DNA of 64,000 nt from CAYUMU01 sp964445985 (GTDB lineage Bacteria > Planctomycetota > Planctomycetia > Pirellulales > S012-138). A program made the position numbers and the translations under genes. The stretch is taken from assembly GCA_964445985.1 (NCBI GenBank), contig CAYUMU010000002.1, forward strand, positions 62,001 to 126,000. The letters run 5' to 3'. Position 1 is the first letter of the stretch; each line of letters opens with the position of its first letter. Under the pieces are notes generated by a model that did not search any database, was not told the DNA's origin, and saw only the letters and a program-made list of their open reading frames with translations. Shown one piece after another: positions 26,100 to 34,135 of this stretch.

Positions 26100-28265
26100 A
26101 TGCGCTCTCTCCTGTTTGTGCCTGGCATCGTGGTAGCAGCTTTGGCTTTCCCCTGCTCGCTGCGCGCAGAAGCTCCGCTCAATTTCACCAACGACGTCCT
26201 CCCGATCCTCGGCAAGTACGGCTGCAACAGCGGCGGCTGCCATGGCAAGGCAATTGGGCAGAACGGGTTCAAGCTTTCGCTCTACGGCTTCGACCCCGCG
26301 TTCGACTTCGCCTCCATCGTTCACGAGAGCCATGGGCGAAGAGTCACGGTCTCGGCTCCCGCCGAGTCGCTCTTGCTCCTCAAGGCCACCGGCGAAATTG
26401 CTCACGGCGGCGGCGTGCGATTCGACGCCAACTCCCCACCCTATCAGCTGCTGCACGCCTGGATCAGTCAGGCCGCGGCCTGGGGCGCCGACGACGCGCC
26501 CAGCGTCGTGCGGCTGCAAGTTGAGCCTGCGGAACTCTTGGTCAGCAGCGCCACCGCCAAACAGCTCCGCGTCACCGCGTTCTATTCCGACGGCGCCTCG
26601 CGAGATGTAACCCCGCTGGCCCGCTACGACAGCCAGACGCCAGAACTGTTAGAGGTTTCGTTCACCGGCCGGGTCGCCACCAGCGGTTCCCCGGGCGAAG
26701 GGCTGGTGATGGTTCGCTACCAAAACCTCGTCGGCACGGCCCGCTTCACCCATCCGTTTGGCGCCCGACTGCCCGACAGCAGTTACGCAGGCTTTCAGCC
26801 CAAGAACTTCATCGACGAACACGCCCTGGCCAAGTGGAAGCAGTTGGGCATTGCCCCCAGCCCCCCGGCCACCGACGAAGTCTTTCTGCGGCGCGCCTAC
26901 CTCGACACCCTCGGCATGCTTCCCACGCCCGAGGAAGTGCGCGGGTTTCTGGCCGACGCCAGCGCTAATAAGCGGGACAAGCTCGTTGCCGGTTTGCTCC
27001 AGCGGCCCGAATTCGCCGACCTTTGGGCACACAAGTGGGGAGAAGTCCTCCGCATCAAAGCCGGCGACAAGAGCCATAACGAACGAACCGCCCGCTTTAC
27101 CGACTGGATCCGCAAGTCGCTGGCCGACAACAAGCCCTACGACCAGTTCGCCCGCGAAATCCTCACCGTCATGGGCAAGCGTGCCGACCATCCGCAAATG
27201 GACTGGTATCGCCAGGCGATCAACAACCAGGTTCGGGTGGAAGACACCAGCCAGGTCTTCCTGGGCCTCCGGGTCTCGTGCGCCAACTGCCACAACCACC
27301 CCTTCGAGAACATCAGCCAGAACGACTATTGGCAGTTTGCGGCGTTTTTCGCCAAGGTGGGTTCGGTTACCTATGGCGCGGTGGAAGAGATCAAGCTCAA
27401 CGAAAAAGGAATCGTGGAAAATCCTCGCACCGGCGAGAAAATGACTCCCCGTGCTTACGGAAGTCCAGAATTCCCCTTGGAAGCCGACCAAGACCCGCGC
27501 AATTCGCTCGTCAACTGGATGGTCGATCCGGCCAACCCCTACTTCGCCCGCGCCATCGCCAATCGCGTCTGGGGGCATTTCCTGCAAGTTGGGCTGGTCG
27601 ACCCGATAGATGACATGCGGGCCACCAACCCTCCCAGCAATCCCCAGCTCCTCGACGCGCTCGCCCAATTCCTCATCGCCAACAATTGGGATCTGCGGCT
27701 GCTGATGCAGACCATCATGACCTCGGAGGTTTACGGACTAAGTTCCGATCCCACGGAGCAAAATGCGGTGGATACCCGAAACTACGCCCGGCATTATCCG
27801 CGGCGGCTTTCGCCGCACGTGCTGATGGACGCCATTGCCGCCGCGACCGATATGCCGCAAAAGTTCGACGATTTTCCCCAAGCCAAGAAGGCGCTCCAGC
27901 TGCCCAACGAAATGTTCCGCAGCGATTTCCTCGATATGTTCGGCCGGTCGAAACGCGACACGCCTTGCGAATGCGAAACCCGCCTCGACCCCAACCTCTC
28001 CCAGGTTTTGTACCTGCTTCACTCCGACGAACTGCAGCGGAAGCTTTCCGATCCGCAAGGGGTCGTTGCCAAACTAGCGAAGGACAAAGCCCCCCTTCCC
28101 GCGGCGGTCGAAAACCTCTTCCTGCGAACCTTCTCCCGCGCCCCCGCCACGGGCGAACTGGCCGATGCGGTGGCCTTTGTCGAAAGTGCCGGCAATCCCC
28201 AAACCGGCCTGGAAGACTTGTTGTGGACCTTGATCAATTCGAACGAGTTCTTGTTTAACCATTAG
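26100..28265 (+). CDS. Exported cytochrome-like BIG2-DUF1549-DUF1553 (PSD1) protein
   Basis: The 721-residue protein has a signal peptide (RSLLFVPGIVVAALAFPCSL). A C-x4-C-H motif in YGCNSGGCHGKAIGQNG probably binds haem. A bacterial Ig-like BIG2 domain follows (VVRLQVEPAELLVSSATAKQ ... FYSDGASRDVTPLARYDSQT). DUF1549 contains EVFLRRAYLDTLGMLPTPEE, with a second motif SCANCHNHPFENISQNDYW. DUF1553 contains NSLVNWMVDPANPYFARAIA and NRVWGHFLQVGLVDPIDDMR. It is the first gene of a probable operon; the DUF1501 gene starts 20 bases after its stop. No clear promoter or ribosome binding site is seen in the 188-base gap before it. Confidence 0.92.
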   Translation: MRSLLFVPGIVVAALAFPCSLRAEAPLNFTNDVLPILGKYGCNSGGCHGKAIGQNGFKLSLYGFDPAFDFASIVHESHGRRVTVSAPAESLLLLKATGEIAHGGGVRFDANSPPYQLLHAWISQAAAWGADDAPSVVRLQVEPAELLVSSATAKQLRVTAFYSDGASRDVTPLARYDSQTPELLEVSFTGRVATSGSPGEGLVMVRYQNLVGTARFTHPFGARLPDSSYAGFQPKNFIDEHALAKWKQLGIAPSPPATDEVFLRRAYLDTLGMLPTPEEVRGFLADASANKRDKLVAGLLQRPEFADLWAHKWGEVLRIKAGDKSHNERTARFTDWIRKSLADNKPYDQFAREILTVMGKRADHPQMDWYRQAINNQVRVEDTSQVFLGLRVSCANCHNHPFENISQNDYWQFAAFFAKVGSVTYGAVEEIKLNEKGIVENPRTGEKMTPRAYGSPEFPLEADQDPRNSLVNWMVDPANPYFARAIANRVWGHFLQVGLVDPIDDMRATNPPSNPQLLDALAQFLIANNWDLRLLMQTIMTSEVYGLSSDPTEQNAVDTRNYARHYPRRLSPHVLMDAIAAATDMPQKFDDFPQAKKALQLPNEMFRSDFLDMFGRSKRDTPCECETRLDPNLSQVLYLLHSDELQRKLSDPQGVVAKLAKDKAPLPAAVENLFLRTFSRAPATGELADAVAFVESAGNPQTGLEDLLWTLINSNEFLFNH

Positions 28266-28285
28266 GCTCGGCAACCCTCGAGCCC

Positions 28286-29620
28286 ATGAACAACAGAGAA
28301 TCTAAACCCATGGCTTCGCAAAGTTCGTTCACCATCAACCGGCGTGGTTTCATCCGAGCGGGCAGCGTCACCTTCGGCGGCCTGGCCCTGGAGAGCCTGC
28401 TGCGGCATGAAGCCCAGGCCGGCGTCTCGGCCACCGCCGACAAGCTCAGCGTCATCCTCTGTTTCATGCCGGGCGGTCCCAGCCATCTCGACATGTGGGA
28501 TATGAAGCCCGACGCCCCGGTCGAATATCGGGGAGAGTTCAGCAGCATCGCCACCGACCTGCCGGGCTATCGCGTCTGCGAGTTCATGCCCAACTTGGCC
28601 AAGATGTGCGGCAGGCTGGCGATCCTTCGCTCCTGCCACCACGGCGAGAACGAGCACTCGCAAGGCGTGCACACCGTCCTCACCGGCTACCCTCCCACCA
28701 AAGGCGATCCGGCCCAAGAGGCTCCCAGTTGCGGCAGCATCATCGCCAAGGAACTCGGTTCGCGCGGCGGTCTGCCCGGCTACATTGCCACGCAACAGGC
28801 AATCGGACACGGCCAGGCCGGCTATTTGGGAGTGGCCTACGACCCCTTCGAAACCTTCGGCTATCCCACCAGCGATGCTTTCCGGGTCCGCAATCTGCGG
28901 CTGCCCGATAAAATGACCGTGGACCGAATGGAGCGGCGGAAGAGCATGCTCCAGCGGTTCGACCAGATCCGCCGCGACGCCGACGCCAGCGGCGCCATCG
29001 AGGCGATGGACACGTTCCGCCGCCAGGCCTTCGAGCTTTCCACCAGCCAGAAGGTGCAAGACGCTTTCGACCTCAAGCAAGAGTCGCCCGAAACCCGAGA
29101 GAAATACGGCCGCGCCAGCGGACCCGGCCAGAACGCCCTGCTGGCCCGGCGGCTGGTCGAACACGGAGCGCGGTTCGTCACCTGCAATATGAGCTTCGGC
29201 GCCCCTTGGGATTCGCACGTCGACAACTTCACCGCCCATCGCCGCATCGTCCCAGGCTACGACCACGTGATTTCCACGCTCATCCAGGACCTCCACGAGC
29301 GGAATCTGCTCGAGCGCACCCTGGTCATCGTCGGCGGAGAATTCGGCCGTACCCCCAGGATTAACGAACGGGCAGGCCGCGACCACTGGCCCGGCGTCTA
29401 CACCACCATCCTGGCGGGCGGCGGCGTCAAAGGGGGCATCTTGCTCGGTTCTTCCGACGCCCTCGGAGAACGTCCCAAAGACCGGCCGATCCACCATCAA
29501 GACGTGCTCGCCACCATGTATCACCTGCTGGGAATCGACTACTCCCAGAGCTACCTCAACGAGGCCAACCGGCCCGTGCAGATTCTCAATTACGGGCAAC
29601 CCCTTCACGAGATTCTCTAA
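28286..29620 (+). CDS. Tat-exported DUF1501 protein
   Basis: The 444-residue protein has a twin-arginine signal (NRRGFIRAGSVTFGGLALES) and the standard DUF1501 blocks: SVILCFMPGGPSHLDMWDMK, RLAILRSCHHGENEHSQGVH, HTVLTGYPPTKGD, LVIVGGEFGRTPRINERAGR and DHWPGVYTTILAGGGVKGG. An in-frame ATG at 28310 is an alternative start. Its stop codon TAA shares a base with the next start (TAATG), which indicates tight coupling with the WD40 gene. It differs enough from the DUF1501 protein at 19,322 that the two are old paralogues, not a recent duplication. Confidence 0.93.
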   Translation: MNNRESKPMASQSSFTINRRGFIRAGSVTFGGLALESLLRHEAQAGVSATADKLSVILCFMPGGPSHLDMWDMKPDAPVEYRGEFSSIATDLPGYRVCEFMPNLAKMCGRLAILRSCHHGENEHSQGVHTVLTGYPPTKGDPAQEAPSCGSIIAKELGSRGGLPGYIATQQAIGHGQAGYLGVAYDPFETFGYPTSDAFRVRNLRLPDKMTVDRMERRKSMLQRFDQIRRDADASGAIEAMDTFRRQAFELSTSQKVQDAFDLKQESPETREKYGRASGPGQNALLARRLVEHGARFVTCNMSFGAPWDSHVDNFTAHRRIVPGYDHVISTLIQDLHERNLLERTLVIVGGEFGRTPRINERAGRDHWPGVYTTILAGGGVKGGILLGSSDALGERPKDRPIHHQDVLATMYHLLGIDYSQSYLNEANRPVQILNYGQPLHEIL

Positions 29621-32451
29621 TGCGGCCGCCCACCTGCCACCTTCATCGCCCCCAAGTGTTCCCCGCGCGCCCCATCCTTCGCGGGTTGGCCCAGTTCGCC
29701 TGCTGCCTGCCGCTGGCACTCTCCGCGCCGGCCGCGGCGCTCGCCGAGGGCGCGCTCGCCGAGGGCGCGCTCGCCGAGGGCGCGCTTCCGATCGCCGATA
29801 TCGACCGCGCTGTGCCGGTCGACTTTGCCACCGAAGTTCATCCCCTGCTCAAGGCCAACTGCCTGGCGTGCCACAACGCCACCCAGGCCCAAGGCAATCT
29901 TGTCCTTGAATCGCCCGCCGCCATGCTCAAGGGAGGCGACTCCGGGCCGGCCGTCGTGCCGGGCAAGTCGTCCGAAAGTCTCCTGCTCAAGGTCGCCGCC
30001 CACCAAGAAGCCCCCGCCATGCCTCCGGCGGCGAACGAAGTGGGGGCGCGAAACTTAACCTCCCAGCAACTGGGGCTCGTGCGGTTGTGGATCGATCAGG
30101 GAGCCCAGGGCACGCCCCCCGCCCAGCGGCAAATCGCCTGGCAATCGCCCCCCTCCCAGTACCAGCCCATCTTCGCTCTGGATGTCACCGGCGATGGTCG
30201 CTGGGCCGCCTGCGGCCACGGAAACCGCCTGTTCGTCTATCATTTGCCCACCCGGCAACCGGCCGCCGAACTGGTCGATCCAGAACTTACCGACCGAGCA
30301 GATCTCGACGCCGTCCGCTCGCTGGCCTTCTCGCGCGATGGCCGCTGGCTGGCCGCCGGTGGGTTTCGCCAGGCCAACCTCTGGCGCGCCCCGCACATCG
30401 ATAAAATCGCCGATTGGCAGGCGCCCGGCCAAACCACCGCCGTGGCCGTCAACCCCGCTGGCAACAAGTGCCTCACCGGCAACGCCGACGGAAAACTGCA
30501 GCTTCGCAATCTCGCCGCACCCCAAAATCCCCAGCAGTTCAACGCCCACACGGGCCAGATCACGGCGCTCCGCTTCGCGGCGGCCGGCGACCTTTTCTAC
30601 TCGGCGTCTCTCGACAAGACAGTGCGCGCATTCAAGCCCGACGGCGCCTGCGTGGCCACTTGGCAAACTCCCTCGGCCGTGCACGATTTCCTGTTGCTGG
30701 AAGAATCTCAACAACTCATCACCGCCGGCGCGGACAACGTCATTCGTATCTGGAATCTCGCGGACGCGGCAGCGGCGCCCCTGGCAGAACTGACCGGCCA
30801 CACGGGACCCGTGCTGTGCCTGGCCACCGTGCCCGGCGAAAAAGAGTTCCTCTCCGGCAGCGAAGATGGCACCATCCGCAAGTGGAATCGGGCCGAAGGC
30901 CAGCAACTTGCCACGTATTCACACCAAGGCTCCGTGCAAGCGGTCGCCATTCGCGCCGACGGAGCCCGCATGGCTTCGGTCGGTCTCGATAACAAGCTCA
31001 AACTTTGGGATGCCGTCGGCGGAACAATGGTGGCCGAGTTCCAGGGAGACCCGCGCGCCTTGGCCGAAGTCGCCCGCCTCGATGGCGAATTGGCCTTCAC
31101 CAAGAGTGCCATCGACCTCGGCAAGCGAGACATCAAGGCCTATGCCGGCCCCGAGCGAAGAATTACGGTCACGGCCGAGGCCGTCAAGAAAGCCGAAACA
31201 GAATTGGCCAAGGCCGAAACAGACCTGACCGCCAAAATCACCGACGCCGAGAAAGTCAAAGGCGACGAAAAGAAGCAGGCGACTGCCGAAAAGGCCCGGC
31301 AAAATGCCGAGACGGCCCGCGACGTGGCGATCACGGTGGTCGATCGAGCCCAGGCCGTGGCCCAGCGGGCCGTGCAAGACCTGGCCGCCGCCAACGCCGC
31401 GGTGGCCGCCAACGAAGCCAGGTACGCCCAGCTCGAACAGGCCAGGCTGCTGGCTCAGCAAGCCGCCGCCGATTCGGCCGCCCCGCTCCACCGTGTCGCC
31501 TTCTCGCCCGACGGCCAGCGGTTGTTCGCCGCGGGGAAAAGTGGACTTCTGCACGCGCTCGACGCCACCCACGGGGCGCCGCTGGAAACCATCGCGGGCC
31601 ACGAAAGCGCGATCGTGGCGGCATCCCTGGGCCAGGAAAAGCTCGTCACGGTTTCCGCCGCGGGCCAGGCCATTGTCTGGCAAACCGAAAATCGCTGGCA
31701 GCGGGTGCATACGTTCGGCGGAAGTCACCAGCCGGGCGCGTTCGCCGATCGCGTCCTGGCGCTCGACTTCTCTCCCGACGGCAGCTTGCTGGCCACCGGC
31801 AGCGGCCTGCCAGGACGCTCGGGCGAACTCAAGATCTGGCGCGTCGCCGATGGAAGCCTGGTGCAAGACCTGGCCAGCCATCACACCGATACCGTCTTCG
31901 GTCTTCGCTTTTCCCCCAACGGCCAGCTTTTGGCGTCCGTCGCCGCCGACCGCAAGGTGCTGGTCTGCGATACCACCGACTGGAAAACCGTGCGAAACTT
32001 TCCCGGCCATACGGCGCACGTGCTGGCGGTCGATTGGAACGCGGGCGGCACGCTCCTGGCCACCGGCAGCGCCGACCGCACGATCAAACTCTGGGATTTT
32101 GCCGCCGGCCTTCAAGTCCAAACCTACAAGGGCCAAACCTACCGCGTGGGACCCTACAAGGGGGATCTCACGGCGATTCGCTTCGTGGGAAACAGCGAAC
32201 AGTTTGTCGGCGCGTCTGGAGACGGCACCGTCCGCCTCCACCGCACCAGCAGTACCGACGACATTCTCACCTTCACCGGCTCGAGCGGCTACCAATACGC
32301 GGCCGCCGTCAGCCGCGACGGCCGCGACCTGCTCGCGGGAGGCGCGGACGGCAAACTACGGCTGTGGACGGGCCAGGATCGCGCCGTCAAATACACGTTT
32401 GAACTCCCCTCGACAAGCAAGTCCGCCCCAGATACCGCCAGTACCCGCTGA
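29620..32451 (+). CDS. Exported PSCyt1-WD40 protein with central coiled coil
   Basis: The 943-residue protein starts at the ATG overlapping the previous stop. After a signal peptide and three tandem A-L-A-E-G repeats comes a PSCyt1 domain (ANCLACHNATQAQGNLVLES; CxxCH; AMPPAANEV). A WD40 propeller half follows (ARLWLAAGG-type blades; GHTGPVLCLATVPGEKEFLS). A long Ala/Glu/Lys-rich coiled coil lies around residues 490-620 (KKAETELAKAETDLTAKITD). More WD40 blades then follow (VAFSPDGQRLFAAGKSGLLH; GHTAHVLAVDWNAGGTLLAT). The order cytochrome, propeller, coiled coil, propeller is typical of planctomycete operons of this sort. A role as an extracytoplasmic scaffold or electron-transfer partner is inference. 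Confidence 0.9.
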   Translation: MRPPTCHLHRPQVFPARPILRGLAQFACCLPLALSAPAAALAEGALAEGALAEGALPIADIDRAVPVDFATEVHPLLKANCLACHNATQAQGNLVLESPAAMLKGGDSGPAVVPGKSSESLLLKVAAHQEAPAMPPAANEVGARNLTSQQLGLVRLWIDQGAQGTPPAQRQIAWQSPPSQYQPIFALDVTGDGRWAACGHGNRLFVYHLPTRQPAAELVDPELTDRADLDAVRSLAFSRDGRWLAAGGFRQANLWRAPHIDKIADWQAPGQTTAVAVNPAGNKCLTGNADGKLQLRNLAAPQNPQQFNAHTGQITALRFAAAGDLFYSASLDKTVRAFKPDGACVATWQTPSAVHDFLLLEESQQLITAGADNVIRIWNLADAAAAPLAELTGHTGPVLCLATVPGEKEFLSGSEDGTIRKWNRAEGQQLATYSHQGSVQAVAIRADGARMASVGLDNKLKLWDAVGGTMVAEFQGDPRALAEVARLDGELAFTKSAIDLGKRDIKAYAGPERRITVTAEAVKKAETELAKAETDLTAKITDAEKVKGDEKKQATAEKARQNAETARDVAITVVDRAQAVAQRAVQDLAAANAAVAANEARYAQLEQARLLAQQAAADSAAPLHRVAFSPDGQRLFAAGKSGLLHALDATHGAPLETIAGHESAIVAASLGQEKLVTVSAAGQAIVWQTENRWQRVHTFGGSHQPGAFADRVLALDFSPDGSLLATGSGLPGRSGELKIWRVADGSLVQDLASHHTDTVFGLRFSPNGQLLASVAADRKVLVCDTTDWKTVRNFPGHTAHVLAVDWNAGGTLLATGSADRTIKLWDFAAGLQVQTYKGQTYRVGPYKGDLTAIRFVGNSEQFVGASGDGTVRLHRTSSTDDILTFTGSSGYQYAAAVSRDGRDLLAGGADGKLRLWTGQDRAVKYTFELPSTSKSAPDTASTR
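29737..29786 (+). repeat. Three-copy 15-bp in-frame tandem repeat
   Basis: GCGCTCGCCGAGGGC is repeated three times exactly (29737-29781), plus five bases of a fourth copy. It encodes A-L-A-E-G repeats just after the signal peptide of the PSCyt1-WD40 protein. Copy-number changes would keep the frame. Confidence 0.93.
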
Positions 32452-32596
32452 GCCCCGCCAGGCTCGGCTGTCCCCAAGGGCAACCCGATCCCTCATTTTT
32501 GCCGAACCGTTCACCTGCCGGGTTCCGCTCGCTTCCAACCCCATGGCCGTCGCGCCGCGAATCGCGCCACGGCCTTCAGCATCCGGGAGACAAGTC

Positions 32597-33904
32597 ATGC
32601 AGCGTTACGCGAGCCTATTGTGCGGCCTGCTGTTCATCCTCGCTTGGCCTGCCGTGCTGGCGGCGGAGAACTGGCCCGCCTGGCGCGGACCGCGGGGGCA
32701 GGGAGTCAGCACGGAGACCGGTCTGCCCGTCACCTGGAGTTCCACGGAGAACGTCCGCTGGAAGATCGCGCTGCCAGATCGCGGCAATTCAACGCCCATC
32801 ATCTGGGGAGATCGGGTCTTCATCACCCAGGCCCACGACACCACGCAGTGGCCGCCCCAGGTTCCCAAAGACTTCGCCGGCGGTTCGTCCGCGGGTGGCT
32901 ACGCAATCTCCGCCAGGCGATCCGTCCTCTGTTTCCGCCGCGGCGATGGCGAGCTCCTCTGGCAGGGCGACACCCTTTACAACGAACCGGAAATCACCCA
33001 TCCCACCAATCCCTTTTGCTCCGCGTCTCCCGTGACCGACGGCGAACGGGTCATCGCCAGCCTCGGTTCGGCGGGGCTTGTCTGCTACGATATGGAAGGA
33101 AAGCAGCTTTGGCATCACGAAGTCGGCAAGCTGGAGCACCTCTGGGGAACGGCTTCCTCTCCCATCCTCCACGGCGATCTGTGCATCGTCTGGTGCGGCC
33201 CCGGCGCCCGGCAGTTCCTGCTGGCCGTCAACAAACGCACCGGCGAGCTCGTTTGGAAAACGGACGAACCCGGGGGCGATACCGGCATCACCAGCCGCAA
33301 GTTCCTCGGCACTTGGGCCACGCCCTTGGTGGCCCGCGTGGGCGAGCAGGATCAGCTTCTTTTCCCCGTTCCGCATGCCCTCAAGGGGTTCGACCCGCTC
33401 ACGGGCCAAGAGTTGTGGTCGGCGGCGCGAATGGCAGGCAACTATTGCTACATGTCGCCGCTCCACACGCCAGGGCTGGCCATTTTCGGCCGCGGTGTTC
33501 TCAAACTGGGGGGCAGCGGTGACATTTCTCGCGACCAGTTGCGATACCAGGTTGGCTCCATGTACATCAGCACGGCCGTGATGTATGGAGAGCACCTTTA
33601 CACCTACAACAACGTCGGCGTGCCTGGCTGCTACGTTTGGAAGACCGGCGAGGAGCTCTGGAAGGACCAGATCGAAAAACGCCCCGGCGGGAAAGAAGCC
33701 TGGGGCTCGCCCGTGTACGCCGACGGCCGCATCTACATTACCGATAAGAACGGCGCCACATCCGTGTTCGCCGCCGGCCCCCAGTATCAGCTGCTTGCCC
33801 TGAACGAGCTCAAAGAGCCTACCAACGCTTCCCTCGCCATTTCCGGAGGCGATATCTTCATTCGCACGCACAAACATCTCTGGTGCATCGGCCAACCGGA
33901 TTGA
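32597..33904 (+). CDS. Exported PQQ-like beta-propeller protein
   Basis: The ATG at 32597 follows GGGAGA and gives a signal peptide (QRYASLLCGLLFILAWPAVL). The longer upstream frame is a shadow of the WD40 gene. The 435-residue mature protein begins NWPAWRGPRGQGVSTETGLP, the signature of this family, with blades at PIIWGDRVFITQA, RRSVLCFRRGDGELLWQG, GLVCYDMEGKQLWHHEVGK, KGFDPLTGQELWSA and GRIYITDKNGATSVFAAG. BamB-like and alcohol-dehydrogenase-like propellers share the fold; no PQQ-dehydrogenase catalytic motif is seen, so a binding or scaffold role is likely. It is the last gene of the PSD1-DUF1501-WD40 set, 146 bases after the WD40 stop. A truncated relative lies at 1,887-2,696. Confidence 0.9.
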   Translation: MQRYASLLCGLLFILAWPAVLAAENWPAWRGPRGQGVSTETGLPVTWSSTENVRWKIALPDRGNSTPIIWGDRVFITQAHDTTQWPPQVPKDFAGGSSAGGYAISARRSVLCFRRGDGELLWQGDTLYNEPEITHPTNPFCSASPVTDGERVIASLGSAGLVCYDMEGKQLWHHEVGKLEHLWGTASSPILHGDLCIVWCGPGARQFLLAVNKRTGELVWKTDEPGGDTGITSRKFLGTWATPLVARVGEQDQLLFPVPHALKGFDPLTGQELWSAARMAGNYCYMSPLHTPGLAIFGRGVLKLGGSGDISRDQLRYQVGSMYISTAVMYGEHLYTYNNVGVPGCYVWKTGEELWKDQIEKRPGGKEAWGSPVYADGRIYITDKNGATSVFAAGPQYQLLALNELKEPTNASLAISGGDIFIRTHKHLWCIGQPD

Positions 33905-33928
33905 CCGCAGCGGCGCGAAAACCTTTCT

Positions 33929-33959
33929 CCCCTCTCCCCGGTATTGCCGGGGAGAGGGG
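33929..33959. repeat. 13-bp perfect hairpin, dispersed repeat family
   Basis: CCCCTCTCCCCGG (33929-33941) pairs perfectly with CCGGGGAGAGGGG (33947-33959) over the loop TATTG. It begins 25 bases after the PQQ gene stop. It has no T-run, but the strong stem could still protect or end the transcript. A near-identical hairpin with loop TATTT is at 55,181-55,213. Confidence 0.9.
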
Positions 33960-34135
33960 CCTTTAGCAGCGGAGTGAGGTAGGCAATCTCCAGCCCCGCA
34001 AGACCCCCCTCAGCAGGAAAATTTGCTTGGCCACACCGGCAGGCAGTACTACAAAATTGTCGGCTAGCATCAGACGCAAAACCGGAGCACCTGGAATCCG
34101 GTGGAGTCAGAAAGTCACCAGCAGGAACCGCCAAC

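Noticed and set aside
30919..32295. 458-residue minus-strand frame inside the WD40 gene
   Set aside because: It is a shadow frame with no motif; the plus strand carries clear WD40 blades.
31304..32596. Long upstream extension of the PQQ propeller frame
   Set aside because: It overlaps the WD40 gene in another frame; the signal peptide and ribosome site fix the start at 32,597.
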